NCBI RefSeq assembly: GCF_001424405.1
Contig: NZ_LMPS01000001.1
Coordinates: 1,609,999-1,673,998 of the forward strand
DNA from: Dyadobacter sp. Leaf189
GTDB lineage: Bacteria; Bacteroidota; Bacteroidia; Cytophagales; Spirosomataceae
Direction of reading: 5' to 3'
Length of the DNA stretch: 64,000 bases
The notes under the pieces were generated by a model. It worked only from the letters and a program-made list of their open reading frames with translations, searched no databases and was not told the origin of the DNA. A program made the translations under genes and the position numbers. Below are positions 42,315-51,535 of the stretch, one piece after another (position 1 is the stretch's first letter; each line of letters begins with the position of its first letter).

Positions 42315-42974
42315 TCAACTTTCGTACTCTTTCATTAATTTCTTAATATCCCTGATCAGGCGCTCGGCTCCTTCGTCCGTTGTACCGTCGTACATTCCTC
42401 TCACATGCTTTTCTTTATCGATCAGGATAAATGCGCCGCTATGCAGGAAACCACCGGCTGAGCCGCTGTCTGTCTCGACAGTAACCATATAATTGGTCTG
42501 TCCGATCTTGAATATTTTCTCCTTGTCACCTGTCAAAAACTGCCATTGCTTGCCTTCTACACCGAGATCTTTGGCATATTTATTCAGTACCTCCGGCGTA
42601 TCGTGTTCAGGGTCGATGGAGTGGGAGAGGATCATCACGTCCTCATTCCCTTTGTATTCGTTATAAACCTTGATCATCTGTCGCTTCATGACAGGACAGA
42701 TGGTTGGACAGGTGGTAAAGAAAAAGTCGGCTACGTAAATTTTGTTTTCGACCGCTTTCTCCGTGACAGTCTCGCCATTTTGGTTTACAAAAGAAAATGC
42801 CGGAATTACATTGTAGATCGTATCCACAACTTCCTTTCCATTCACCGTCTTCGTTGTCCAGTCGCGCTCACCGAGGATGGGCAGTTTATCATTGTTATTG
42901 CACGACCATAATGCGGCCGAGGAAAGCAGTAGGGTGAGGGAAATGCTGAGTGGGTAACTTTTATTAAACTTCAT
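42315..42974 (-). CDS. SCO1/SenC family copper chaperone lipoprotein
   Basis: 219 aa. A lipobox is suggested at SSAALWSC (Cys25). The thioredoxin-like fold has copper-binding Cys89 and Cys93 in FFFTTCPTICPVMKRQM and a conserved His in GGFLHSGAFILID. SCO proteins deliver copper to cytochrome c oxidase CuA or act as thiol-disulfide sensors. No oxidase subunit lies near. Between a lipoprotein (6 bp upstream) and the cytochrome c gene. Confidence 0.92.
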   Translation of the reverse strand: MKFNKSYPLSISLTLLLSSAALWSCNNNDKLPILGERDWTTKTVNGKEVVDTIYNVIPAFSFVNQNGETVTEKAVENKIYVADFFFTTCPTICPVMKRQMIKVYNEYKGNEDVMILSHSIDPEHDTPEVLNKYAKDLGVEGKQWQFLTGDKEKIFKIGQTNYMVTVETDSGSAGGFLHSGAFILIDKEKHVRGMYDGTTDEGAERLIRDIKKLMKEYES

Positions 42975-42980
42975 AAATGC

Positions 42981-43415
42981 TTACTGTAAGAATGTTGAGG
43001 CCTCTTGCATGGATTTCAGCGTGAGCTGTTTCACCTGCAGGATTTTGTCTCTTTGACTTTCAAAGTACAGAACTGCCTGTTCCGGTTTAAGCTTTTTAGC
43101 CGAATCGCCTCTGTACTCATGCATCCAGTCCATCATCAGCTTATCCGACTCATTCAACTTTTGATTGAGATCCGCCGCCTTAATGCGTTGCTCCGCCATG
43201 GTATTGCTGCTCACGCCCACATTGCCCAGGCTATCAATTTCCTGTATTTTCTTGGATAGCCTCGATTTAAGCAGCATAATGCTGTCCATTTTCGGCATTA
43301 CTTCGTCGTGAATTGCCAGCACTTCATTTTCCAGTGTGGCCACTTTATCTTCTTCTTTCTTGGCACAGCCGGTCAGCAGGCCGATCATGATTGTAATTGC
43401 GAAAACTGGTTTCAT
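42981..43415 (-). CDS. Helical lipoprotein of unknown function
   Basis: 144 aa. The lipobox is GLLTGC (Cys17). The mature part is almost entirely alpha-helical coiled coil (TLENEVLAIHDEVMPKMDSI, ADLNQKLNESDKLMMDWMHE). Similar proteins are often labelled viral A-type inclusion protein by composition only. It is the first of a three-gene unit with SCO and cytochrome c. Confidence 0.7.
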   Translation of the reverse strand: MKPVFAITIMIGLLTGCAKKEEDKVATLENEVLAIHDEVMPKMDSIMLLKSRLSKKIQEIDSLGNVGVSSNTMAEQRIKAADLNQKLNESDKLMMDWMHEYRGDSAKKLKPEQAVLYFESQRDKILQVKQLTLKSMQEASTFLQ

Positions 43416-43451
43416 GAAGAGAGTAATTTTTACGTGGAATTGGATGAACTT

Positions 43452-45107
43452 TTAACCTTTTAAAATCAACTCCCGTGCATTGAGCAAAACAGCCTCGGAA
43501 GGATTATGCCCACCGATCATCTGCGCGATTTCCTGCACCCGCTCATCAATTGACAGTTTCTTGATTTTACTCACTGTGCGGTCTGAAGAGTGGTCTTTGT
43601 ACACAAAGTAATGTGCATCGCCGCTGCTGGCAATCTGGTGCAAGTGGGTGATGGCGATGATCTGATGGTTTTTAGCCATATTCTGCATCATTTTGCCCAT
43701 TTGCTTGGCTATTTCGCCGGATACGCCGGTGTCAATTTCGTCAAAGATAATGGTAGGAAGCTTGCGTTTGTCGGCAAGTATGTATTTAATTACCATCATA
43801 AGCCGCGAGAATTCACCGCCTGAGGCTACCTGCCTGAGTTCCTGCGGAGTAATTCCTTTGTTGCCGCTGAACAGGAATGTAACTGCATTGGTGCCTGTAG
43901 GAGAGGGTGCCGTCTCCGCGATTTGTACTGACAGGTTTGCATTGGGAATACCCAGTTCAGCCAGCCTTTGAAGGATCAGCTTTTCGATAGCGGGCACTAC
44001 TTTTTTCCGGCTCTCCGACAGATTAGCTGCGCTTTTCAGCATTGCTTCCTTGGCTTGGTTGGTCGCGGTTTCAGCAGCTTGCAGATCATCGTCGAGGTTC
44101 AGTACAACAGTGAGCTTGTTTTGCAGCTCCGCTTCAATGGCGAGCAGCTCATCAACTGTCGATACCTGATGTTTTTTGAGTAAATTATAGATCAGATCCA
44201 ATCTTCCCTGTACCTCCTCACTCCTTCCCGCATCAACTTCAACCGAACTGTTAACCTGATCAATTTCGTCGGCAAGGTCACGTAGTTCGATCAATGCACT
44301 TTGTGCACGCTGCCGGAGCGTTTCGTAGCCGCCAACCAATCTGGAAGCCTGGCCCAATGCACCAATGGTATTTTTGAGAAAATCCAGAACCGAAGCCTCG
44401 GGATTATCAAGGTAAGTATATGCGAGTTGCAGCCGCTCTTTTATTTCAACTGCATTTTCAAGAATTGTCAGCTCTTCTTCCAGCTTCTCCTGCTCGCCGG
44501 ACTTTAAGCTCGCAGTATTGAGTTCCTGAAACAAAAATTGGTCATAGTCGAACTCTTTCCTGAGCTGCCCGGCTTTCTTTTGAAGCTGGTCAAGTCTTGC
44601 AGCTGCGTCGCGGTATACAGAGTAATGCTTCGAGTAGGTTTTTAAAAGATTGTAGTTGGTGGCAAAAGAATCAATGACTTGTAACTGAAAATCATTGCTG
44701 CCCAGCAAAATCGAATCGTGTTGTGAATGGATATCCAGCAACTGACCGCCGATTTTCTTTAAGGTTTCAAGATTAACGGGGGTATCATTGATAAATGCCC
44801 GGGATTTGCCCGAAACTGCAATCTCTCTGCGGATAATGCATTCATCTGCAAAATCGAGGTTCTCCTCTTCAAAATTCGGCCCGAGATCGTAGCCGGTCAG
44901 ATTAAAGCTTCCTTCAATGACGCATTTTTCCGAAGAATCATACAGCGATTTTACATCGGCACGGTTACCGAGCAACAAGCCTATCGCGCCCAGCATAATG
45001 GATTTACCCGCACCGGTTTCCCCGGTTATTATATTTAAACCCTGATCCGGCGACATTTCCAGTTGCTTGATCAGTGCGTAATTCTTGATAAGTAAATTAG
45101 AAAGCAT
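43452..45107 (-). CDS. recN: DNA repair protein RecN
   Basis: 551 aa. SMC-like ATPase: Walker A in NIITGETGAGKSIMLGAIG, a long coiled coil in the middle (about 170-370), and Walker B with signature in QVASGGEFSRLMMVIKYIL and PTIIFDEIDTGVSG. It acts in double-strand break repair with RecA. It lies 51 bp downstream of a small LSm-like gene in a long minus-strand gene array. Confidence 0.95.
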   Translation of the reverse strand: MLSNLLIKNYALIKQLEMSPDQGLNIITGETGAGKSIMLGAIGLLLGNRADVKSLYDSSEKCVIEGSFNLTGYDLGPNFEEENLDFADECIIRREIAVSGKSRAFINDTPVNLETLKKIGGQLLDIHSQHDSILLGSNDFQLQVIDSFATNYNLLKTYSKHYSVYRDAAARLDQLQKKAGQLRKEFDYDQFLFQELNTASLKSGEQEKLEEELTILENAVEIKERLQLAYTYLDNPEASVLDFLKNTIGALGQASRLVGGYETLRQRAQSALIELRDLADEIDQVNSSVEVDAGRSEEVQGRLDLIYNLLKKHQVSTVDELLAIEAELQNKLTVVLNLDDDLQAAETATNQAKEAMLKSAANLSESRKKVVPAIEKLILQRLAELGIPNANLSVQIAETAPSPTGTNAVTFLFSGNKGITPQELRQVASGGEFSRLMMVIKYILADKRKLPTIIFDEIDTGVSGEIAKQMGKMMQNMAKNHQIIAITHLHQIASSGDAHYFVYKDHSSDRTVSKIKKLSIDERVQEIAQMIGGHNPSEAVLLNARELILKG

Positions 45108-45158
45108 GTCTGAATATACTTATGATATTCACAATACGAAAATATAACCGGCAAGCGG

Positions 45159-45398
45159 CTACGAATTAATGTTCAACGCTGAATTGGCGTCATAAACAAC
45201 CTCATAGAGTTCGGAAATTACCAATGTATGCGGGTGGCTCCGGGTATCTTCAATAACCAGACTGTTTTCGTTGAAGCTGGCAAGCGTACCGAAATAAGTT
45301 TTGCCATTGTTCAGGACCGCTGTAATTTCCTGTTTCACGAGGGATTGAAGCTGCGCAGAAAGCTGCGTCGAAGAGATACGAACCAGTCTTTTACTCAT
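45159..45398 (-). CDS. Small LSm-like protein
   Basis: 79 aa. The middle, VKQEITAVLNNGKTYFGTLASF then NENSLVIEDT, and the later HTLVISELYEVVYD match the Sm1 and Sm2 pattern of LSm/Hfq-type proteins (hydrophobic strand, N-G, G-x-L, D/E-x-x, then I-x-x-I/V). It lacks the full Hfq KH motif. It sits between the porD-like gene (1 bp overlap region) and recN. A role in RNA binding is a fold-based inference; it could also be an unrelated small beta-barrel. Confidence 0.6.
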   Translation of the reverse strand: MSKRLVRISSTQLSAQLQSLVKQEITAVLNNGKTYFGTLASFNENSLVIEDTRSHPHTLVISELYEVVYDANSALNINS

Positions 45399-45399
45399 A

Positions 45400-46329
45400 T
45401 TATAGCGAAAGCCGCTGGTATAGTTGTGTTTTGGTAGGATCCAGGCTAACGAGCAAGTTGTAAGCCTGTGCGCGCTCAGCCGGTTGTGCCTCTATCAGGA
45501 TCCGGTATAGCTCATCGGATTTTGCGTCAAAGAATGCATTTACGACGACGCTGGCCGGTCTAAGCTGATTAACTTCCTTTATTGTTGTCAAAAATTCAAG
45601 CACTTTCGCGCGAGTCTCTGCCGGATTTTGCGTCGCTACATCCAGCCCCTGACGATAGTATTTATACATACCTTCACGGAATGGGGTAAACTGCTGGCTC
45701 ATCAGATTTTCTATCAGCCAGTACCTGTTTCTTGAATCACCACCGGAGTCCCATCCCCGCTTATTTGGCGACGAATTTCTCGCCTGGTTCACCAGATTGA
45801 AAGCTTTTTGAACGTAGGGCGCTCCGCCCATTCTGCTGAAAGAATCATAGTCAAATATCAGCGCCACGTTTGCGTAAAACGCCAGAATGTACGGGAGTTC
45901 TTCGGTATAGCTGTTTTCGTTGAAATAAAGCTGCGTGCTCGGCAGATAGGTGAAGGTGAAATTCTTATCTACATAAGTAAACAGCACTGTTTCGTAATTG
46001 GAATTATAAACCGGCCTTGAAACCACCAGTTGCGCATTGCCTTCATAATTGCCCTGACTTAATGAGCGCGTCAGGTTTACATTCAGCTTGCATTTGATCT
46101 TCTCTTCCTTCGCAAACTGATCGTTTGTCCACCGGGTATTATTCAGAAAATCGTTCATGTAAGTTTGCAGCTGGCTCATCGATTGCGGATTTGTTTTCTG
46201 CTGCGCAACGAGCTGCTCGTAGTTCAGGTTTACGGTAAACTGAAACTCCTGCGCCCAAACATATCTGGGGCAACATAAAGCCAGAAACATTGCAAAAACC
46301 GACAAAATACCTTTCATGCTTCGCTCCAT
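45400..46329 (-). CDS. PorD-like protein (DUF4835), type IX secretion associated
   Basis: 309 aa with a signal peptide (about 1-26, ending VWAQ). It carries the DUF4835 pattern EFQFTVNLNYEQL, YMNDFLNNTRWTNDQF, YNSNYETVLFTYVDKNF and GYFNSNSPNKRGWDS-type segments (here SSPNKRGWDSGGDSRNRYWL). DUF4835 proteins have been linked to type IX secretion as PorD. The gene lies between coaBC (16 bp overlap) and the LSm-like gene. An alternative N-terminal start is possible at a Met four codons in. Confidence 0.8.
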   Translation of the reverse strand: MERSMKGILSVFAMFLALCCPRYVWAQEFQFTVNLNYEQLVAQQKTNPQSMSQLQTYMNDFLNNTRWTNDQFAKEEKIKCKLNVNLTRSLSQGNYEGNAQLVVSRPVYNSNYETVLFTYVDKNFTFTYLPSTQLYFNENSYTEELPYILAFYANVALIFDYDSFSRMGGAPYVQKAFNLVNQARNSSPNKRGWDSGGDSRNRYWLIENLMSQQFTPFREGMYKYYRQGLDVATQNPAETRAKVLEFLTTIKEVNQLRPASVVVNAFFDAKSDELYRILIEAQPAERAQAYNLLVSLDPTKTQLYQRLSL

Positions 46330-47519
46330 TTATCAATCACAATACGTAGGATATCCCTGGCAACTTCCTCTTTTGATTTTAATTCGAAGAGGCGCTTTGT
46401 ACCATTCTTTTCAATAACGGTAATTTTGTTAGTATCGTGCGCAAAACCGGCACCTGCATCATTGAGGGAATTTAAAACAATGTAATCGAGGTTCTTCCGG
46501 GCCAGCTTTTCGGCGGCATTCTGTATTTCGTTTTCCGTTTCAAGGGCAAAACCAATCAGTAGCTGTTTTTCACCTTTATCACGACCGAGCGTTCCTGCTA
46601 TATCCTGGGTTTTCGTCAGTTCCAGAACCATTTCACCGCCCTGCTTTTTGATCTTCTGGTCTGCTACGTATTTAGGCGTATAATCGGCAACTGCCGCTGC
46701 AAAAATGACTACATCCTGTTCGGAAAAATGTTTTCTGGTTTCATTCAGCATTTCACCCGCAGTGGTTACCTGAATGCGGTTTACTCCTGCAATTTCCTTC
46801 ATCTGGGTAGGTCCGCTCACTAGTGTAACCTGTGCTCCTGCAGCCGAAAATGCGGCCGCAAGTGCGTAGCCCATTTTGCCGGAAGAATGATTACTGATAA
46901 AGCGAACAGGATCGAGCGGCTCAACAGTAGGGCCGGCAGTAATAAGTACTCTTTTGTTTCTGGCAACCGGCTCCTGTGCAAAGTAGTTGCTCAGTTGTAA
47001 AACGATGGTTTCAGGCTCGGCCATCCTTCCGTCGCCAGTAAGCCCGCTCGCCAGTTCACCATATTCAGGTTGTATAAAAATGTTTCCGAATGTAGTTAGC
47101 GCGCTGATATTCTGTTTCGTGGAAGGATGATGAAACATATCCAGGTCCATCGCAGGTGCAAAAAATACCGGGCAACGCGCGGAAAGGTAAACTGCGGTGA
47201 GCAGATCGTCACAGTTGCCGGTAGCGCATTTGGAAAGGGTACGTGCGGTTGCAGGGGCAATTACGATCGCGTCAGCCCAAAGTGCGAGATCAACGTGGTT
47301 GTTCCATTCACTGCCATCGCCACTTGTAAAAGCGCTGTAAACCGGATTTTTGGAAAGTACCGAGAGGGTAAGTGGAGTTATAAATTCAGTGGCAGCCTTT
47401 GTCATTACTACCTGAACCGTGGCTCCGGCTTTTACCAGAAGTCTGACCAGCAAAGCTGATTTATAGGAGGCGATGCTTCCTGAAACACCAACCAGGATCT
47501 TTTTGTCTTTGAGGTTCAA
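46314..47519 (-). CDS. coaBC: Bifunctional CoaBC: phosphopantothenoylcysteine synthetase/decarboxylase
   Basis: 401 aa. The CoaC half (FMN-dependent decarboxylase, about 1-185) has ILVGVSGSIASYKSALLVRL, the histidine in WNNHVDLALWADAIVIAPAT, and FFAPAMDLDMF. The CoaB half has RFISNHSSGKMGYALAAAFS and NSLNDAGAGF, which bind CTP. Together they form 4'-phosphopantetheine in CoA synthesis. It follows rpoZ by 129 bp, with a terminator between. Confidence 0.95.
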   Translation of the reverse strand: MNLKDKKILVGVSGSIASYKSALLVRLLVKAGATVQVVMTKAATEFITPLTLSVLSKNPVYSAFTSGDGSEWNNHVDLALWADAIVIAPATARTLSKCATGNCDDLLTAVYLSARCPVFFAPAMDLDMFHHPSTKQNISALTTFGNIFIQPEYGELASGLTGDGRMAEPETIVLQLSNYFAQEPVARNKRVLITAGPTVEPLDPVRFISNHSSGKMGYALAAAFSAAGAQVTLVSGPTQMKEIAGVNRIQVTTAGEMLNETRKHFSEQDVVIFAAAVADYTPKYVADQKIKKQGGEMVLELTKTQDIAGTLGRDKGEKQLLIGFALETENEIQNAAEKLARKNLDYIVLNSLNDAGAGFAHDTNKITVIEKNGTKRLFELKSKEEVARDILRIVIDKWSEA

Positions 47520-47594
47520 AGGCTAAGAAGTTAAAATCGGAACAGTAACCAAACTTCCGCGTAGTGTTGCAAAAGTTTTCCGCAAGGTATAAAA

Positions 47595-47632
47595 TAAGAA
47601 ACCAGCCACAATCCAAATCGGGGCTGGTTTCT
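47595..47632 (-). terminator. Intrinsic terminator of rpoZ
   Basis: On the minus strand GAAACCAGCC pairs with GGCTGGTTTC, followed by TTATTTTA. It lies 15-50 bp beyond the rpoZ stop codon. Confidence 0.75.
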
Positions 47633-47647
47633 CAGTGTCAATGCTTG

Positions 47648-47962
47648 TTATTCTTCGTCAGTGCTGGTACGGTAGCTGCTGTAAGTTTTGCCTTCAATAA
47701 ATTCATCGATTGCAATGCTACCTGCTTTCGGCATACGCTCGTAGAACTTTGAAATCTCGATCTGCTCCCTGTTCTCAAATACCTCTTCGAGATTATCTAC
47801 ACCAGAGGCAAACTCAGCAAGCTTATTATTAAGCTCTTCTTTCATCTTGCTTGAAATCTGGCGCGCCCGCTTTGAAATAACGGATACAGATTCGTACAGG
47901 TTACCGGTAACGTCGGCTATTTTATCAGTATCCCGTGTAATGATCGATGGATTAGTTGCCAT
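47648..47962 (-). CDS. rpoZ: RNA polymerase omega subunit
   Basis: 104 aa. Bacteroidota-type omega: TRDTDKIADVTGNLYESVSV, ISKRARQISSKMKEELNNKL and FYERMPKAGSIAIDEFIEGK match the family. It assists assembly of RNA polymerase. It is 45 bp downstream of bamD in a conserved bamD-rpoZ-coaBC order. Confidence 0.93.
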   Translation of the reverse strand: MATNPSIITRDTDKIADVTGNLYESVSVISKRARQISSKMKEELNNKLAEFASGVDNLEEVFENREQIEISKFYERMPKAGSIAIDEFIEGKTYSSYRTSTDEE

Positions 47963-48007
47963 GATTGTCTTATATAGTTTGAAAAATTCTAAATCTGTTA
48001 ATGTATT

Positions 48008-48934
48008 TTACTGACCCTTTGGTTCCGCAATGGCGGGAGTTGTAACCTTGGTCGGTGCATTTGAAGGTTCAGGCTGCGTTTCTTTCAGTTTCTGCTTTTC
48101 GAGTTCCAGCTTAGCAATAACCTCTATCTGCTTCTGGCTATCATCAAACATCCTCTCAGCGTCGCGGTTGTATCTTCCTGTCGGATATTTGTCAACCATC
48201 TCCTGATAAAACTTCACAACATCCTGATAACGTTCCTTCTGTTTATCAATAAAGCTGTTTGTTGCAAGATTGTACTGTGATTCTACTTTCAGGAATGCAA
48301 GTTCTTCATTGTACCGGGAGTCGGGAAAATCCCTCTTGAAGTTCTCAATGGAGATTACTGCCGATTTAAGCGATACAATATTGAAGTCGCTGATCTTATA
48401 GTACAATTTCGCTCGTTCGTAAGCTTTTCGTTCCAGCTTTGACCGTAGTTCAAGGATATACTTGGTACATTCATCACGAAACTGGCTGTCAGGATACGTG
48501 TTGATGAAATCCTGCATAGCCGAAATCGCCGTGTGCGTACTTGCCTGATCCAGGTTGTAAGGCGACGAGTCTTTATAGAGCGAAAATGCGTGCATATAAT
48601 ATGCTTCCTGCGCGTAATCGCTGCGTGCGTAAGTGTCGTAAAATTTCTTGAAAAGAAACTGACTGGTGTTGTACTGACCCTGCTGGTACTGTGAGTATGC
48701 GTAGTAAAACTGAGCTAGTTCTGATTCCGTGCTACCTTTCAGCAGCGGGATAAGTTCTTCAAACAAAAGACCTGATCTGTAAAAATCACCCTTTTTGTAG
48801 TATGCCATTGCGGCGTCGTATTTCTCCTGGTCAGTCCCTGTTTTCTGTAATCGGGAGAATTTGCTACAAGAAGTAGTGAGAAGCAGAACTGAAATAAAAA
48901 GCAAGAAATAGCTTGCAGGACTGTTTTTTCGCAT
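48008..48934 (-). CDS. bamD: Outer-membrane assembly lipoprotein BamD
   Basis: 308 aa from ATG 48934; a longer frame starting at 48973 would add 13 residues before the signal and looks less likely. Lipobox LLTTSC. TPR-type helices: AAMAYYKKGDFYRSGLLFEE, QYQQGQYNTSQFLFKKFYDT, and RDFPDSRYNEELAFLKVES-type repeats in the middle. The C-terminal tail is Pro/Ala-rich. BamD is part of the BAM complex that inserts beta-barrels. Confidence 0.92.
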   Translation of the reverse strand: MRKNSPASYFLLFISVLLLTTSCSKFSRLQKTGTDQEKYDAAMAYYKKGDFYRSGLLFEELIPLLKGSTESELAQFYYAYSQYQQGQYNTSQFLFKKFYDTYARSDYAQEAYYMHAFSLYKDSSPYNLDQASTHTAISAMQDFINTYPDSQFRDECTKYILELRSKLERKAYERAKLYYKISDFNIVSLKSAVISIENFKRDFPDSRYNEELAFLKVESQYNLATNSFIDKQKERYQDVVKFYQEMVDKYPTGRYNRDAERMFDDSQKQIEVIAKLELEKQKLKETQPEPSNAPTKVTTPAIAEPKGQ

Positions 48935-49009
48935 ATTGGCTGCAAAGGTAATAAAAAAAGCTACACCATTCATAACGAAAGCGTAGCTGATCTAGTGTTA
49001 ATTAGTAAC

Positions 49010-49630
49010 CTATTGCTGATGGCGAACGAGCATTTTTTTAGTGGCTACTTTCTTTCCATCAACAGACAGTTGGTAAAAGTACAGGCCGGTTGGCATGTCC
49101 CTGGTATTCACCCGAAGCTTCCTGTCGTTTTTGTTCAATGTAAACTGATCCATCTGCGATCCTAAGACGTTGTAGAAGATCAGCTTAGCTTCCCTTACTG
49201 CTGGCGAAATGTTGAAGTCAAGCTCCGCATATTCGCTTGCTGGATTAGGATAAATATTGGATACTGAAATCTTATCATTTACGTAAAGCAATTCTTCCAC
49301 TTTCGCTTGCGCCTCAACCGCATTGGATCTTTTTTCTCCGCCTTTCTCAACAGCCTCAGAAGCGAGTAAGTTATTGCTATCAGAATTGGTAGAATTTGAG
49401 AATAAGAATGAAGTGTAGAAGTTGTTAAGTGCTTTTGGATTTTGTAAAGAAAGTGGTTTGTAACTGAGGCCTGAGGGCATAACCGCGAACTTTAAGTTGT
49501 TGGAAGTGGCTGGTTTCTTCTTTCCAACGATATTCAGCCGGCTCCCGCCGGAGACAGACTGGGCATTTAATCCCTCAAAACAGAGAGCAAATGCGATCAC
49601 CAAATGTAAACAAAGTATATATTTTCTCAT
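49010..49630 (-). CDS. Secreted protein with a T9SS type A sorting domain
   Basis: 206 aa with a signal peptide (about 1-23) and an unremarkable middle. The C-terminal 80 residues carry the sorting domain: VSNIYPNPASEYAELDFNIS, LIFYNVLGSQMDQFTLN, then MPTGLYFYQLSVDGKKVATK KMLV, which targets proteins to the type IX secretion system and anchors them at the surface. The cargo part is short with no recognisable domain. Confidence 0.85.
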   Translation of the reverse strand: MRKYILCLHLVIAFALCFEGLNAQSVSGGSRLNIVGKKKPATSNNLKFAVMPSGLSYKPLSLQNPKALNNFYTSFLFSNSTNSDSNNLLASEAVEKGGEKRSNAVEAQAKVEELLYVNDKISVSNIYPNPASEYAELDFNISPAVREAKLIFYNVLGSQMDQFTLNKNDRKLRVNTRDMPTGLYFYQLSVDGKKVATKKMLVRHQQ

Positions 49631-49805
49631 AGCTGGTATTCAGATACTTATTGACTAATTTTTTAGAATTTAGTTAAAAAGTACACTACAAAAATATAGA
49701 GAAATAATTGTATATTCAATATATATTGTGTGAACGGCTAACTTTATTTTTTTAACGTAAAAAACCGTGCCGTACACCTCACCAACTCCTCATTGCACTA
49801 ATTTT

Positions 49806-51416
49806 TTATAGCTCTGCCCAAATTGTCTTTTCCTTAGTTGGCTTCTCTTTGATCCGCCAGCTGAATCCATCGAGCTGGCGCTCAGCCGGCTTGATCTTCG
49901 CCGGAGGTATCAGCTTTCCATCCGGTTTGCCGATAAATGATATTTTTTGTACCCGGTTGTCTTCAAAAATCAGGTTCATCCTTCCGCATTCAACCCGGTT
50001 AAGACCTATACTTTTTTGTTTGTCGTCAATGGCATAATAAGCACTTTCGCCATTTCCGTCGACGAGAACCTGTTTAAGTTTATTCCCTTTGTCAAAGAAT
50101 GCATTGATCGTGCGCCCTTTAACCTGATTGAACTGGCGAACGAGGGTATCTTCTGTGATCACAAATGACTTCCCTTTGAGTAACATTCTATCAATTTCGT
50201 TATTGACCAGAAACGCTGTAATGGAATCGGCTTCCATTTGGTAGTGTTGCTGGCTCCACAGAATGGGTTGCCGGAAAAACCGGATCACCGAGTCGGCAGT
50301 ATTATAACTGATCGAGTCGCATTTGCCTTGAAAATCAGCTTTGTATATAAATACATTCTTGTTTCCTATCAATTTACGTGTTGAGTCGGCTGCATTCTCA
50401 TAAGAGTAAAGCGTATCTGCCCGGATATACAGTGTATCGTTTGAAACCACATTCCTGACGTATGCATGACCAAAAATCTTTGAATAACCTTTCGATTTCC
50501 AGTAGTAGCCTTCGTCCCCGTTTAAAACAGTTTTGTCCTTTTTTGCAACAATGACCACATTCCCTTTCCCCTGTCCGTTGTTAGTTTTCCCATCAACCAC
50601 AAGCGAGTCAGCGGTAAGTGTATACGTTTCATTATCAACCGTTGTTCTTTTGTGAAAAGACGACTGTGTCGATTCCGTATTATACTGGCCTCTTGTTCCC
50701 ACCACCGTACCATCTTTGTTCACAATCTTGGTTGGCCCATTGAAATAAGACCACTTTGTTAATGAGTTGTAAAGCAACGTATCGGTTGTAAGCGTGTACT
50801 TTTTATTGACCAGCTTTACATTCCGGTAATAGGTAAATTCCTTTGTTGCGGTGTTGTAAAACCCTTCTTTACTCGTCAGTACATTCTCTTCATCTACTGT
50901 CCGGCCCGGTTGCTTATAATAAGCGATTCCATTTGCCATCTCATATTCAATCTTGCGGGTAGTCAAGGTTCGCTTGCTATCTTTCAAGACGGTTTTGCGT
51001 CCGCTTACAATCGCGAGTCGCGTATTTCCGTAATAGTAGAGGGTATCGCCTGTCACGGTAACGGTATCCCCCTGTACGATTTTTACATTCCCGAAGGCTT
51101 CAATGACGTTTGTGCTGATGTTCTGAATCGCGAGATTACTGTATAAAAGAGCGCCCTTATGTTTGAAAACGCCATTGATCACGCGTCGGGAATCGACACC
51201 ATTTGCATTGATAATTTCAAGTTCATCCGATTTGAGAATCTCTACCAGATCTTCACTTGAACTGGCATTATTTTGAGCCAATGCATTGAAAGACAGAATG
51301 ACAGGTAAAAAAAACAGCAAGGTAAAGAACGTTCGGTAATTGATATACCCTTTGATATTGATGACGCGTGAAAGTTTAAAAGAGTTGCAGCCGCTATGGT
51401 AATTTTTTTTCTTCAT
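49806..51416 (-). CDS. OstA/LptA-like LPS transport periplasmic protein
   Basis: 536 aa. After an N-terminal basic stretch and hydrophobic signal/anchor segment (about 30-46), repeated OstA-fold strands appear: GDTVTVTGDTLYYYGNTRLA, TLTTDTLLYNSLTKWSYFNG, NVVIVAKKDKTVLNGDEGYY. The length and repeat number fit OstA-like proteins of Bacteroidota (joined LptA/LptD-N region). With LptC at 41346 it belongs to lipopolysaccharide export. The N-terminus suggests ATG at 51416, with a better Met six codons in possible. Confidence 0.8.
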   Translation of the reverse strand: MKKKNYHSGCNSFKLSRVINIKGYINYRTFFTLLFFLPVILSFNALAQNNASSSEDLVEILKSDELEIINANGVDSRRVINGVFKHKGALLYSNLAIQNISTNVIEAFGNVKIVQGDTVTVTGDTLYYYGNTRLAIVSGRKTVLKDSKRTLTTRKIEYEMANGIAYYKQPGRTVDEENVLTSKEGFYNTATKEFTYYRNVKLVNKKYTLTTDTLLYNSLTKWSYFNGPTKIVNKDGTVVGTRGQYNTESTQSSFHKRTTVDNETYTLTADSLVVDGKTNNGQGKGNVVIVAKKDKTVLNGDEGYYWKSKGYSKIFGHAYVRNVVSNDTLYIRADTLYSYENAADSTRKLIGNKNVFIYKADFQGKCDSISYNTADSVIRFFRQPILWSQQHYQMEADSITAFLVNNEIDRMLLKGKSFVITEDTLVRQFNQVKGRTINAFFDKGNKLKQVLVDGNGESAYYAIDDKQKSIGLNRVECGRMNLIFEDNRVQKISFIGKPDGKLIPPAKIKPAERQLDGFSWRIKEKPTKEKTIWAEL

Positions 51417-51535
51417 GTTACTGTTCTTTCCTTTACCTTTGAAATTACCACAATTGCTATACTGAGGCCTTCCAGGCGAGGGTTGATCTATCTGGTTGTT
51501 TCAAAAGTACATCAAATACGTTTTTGAGGTTCAAC

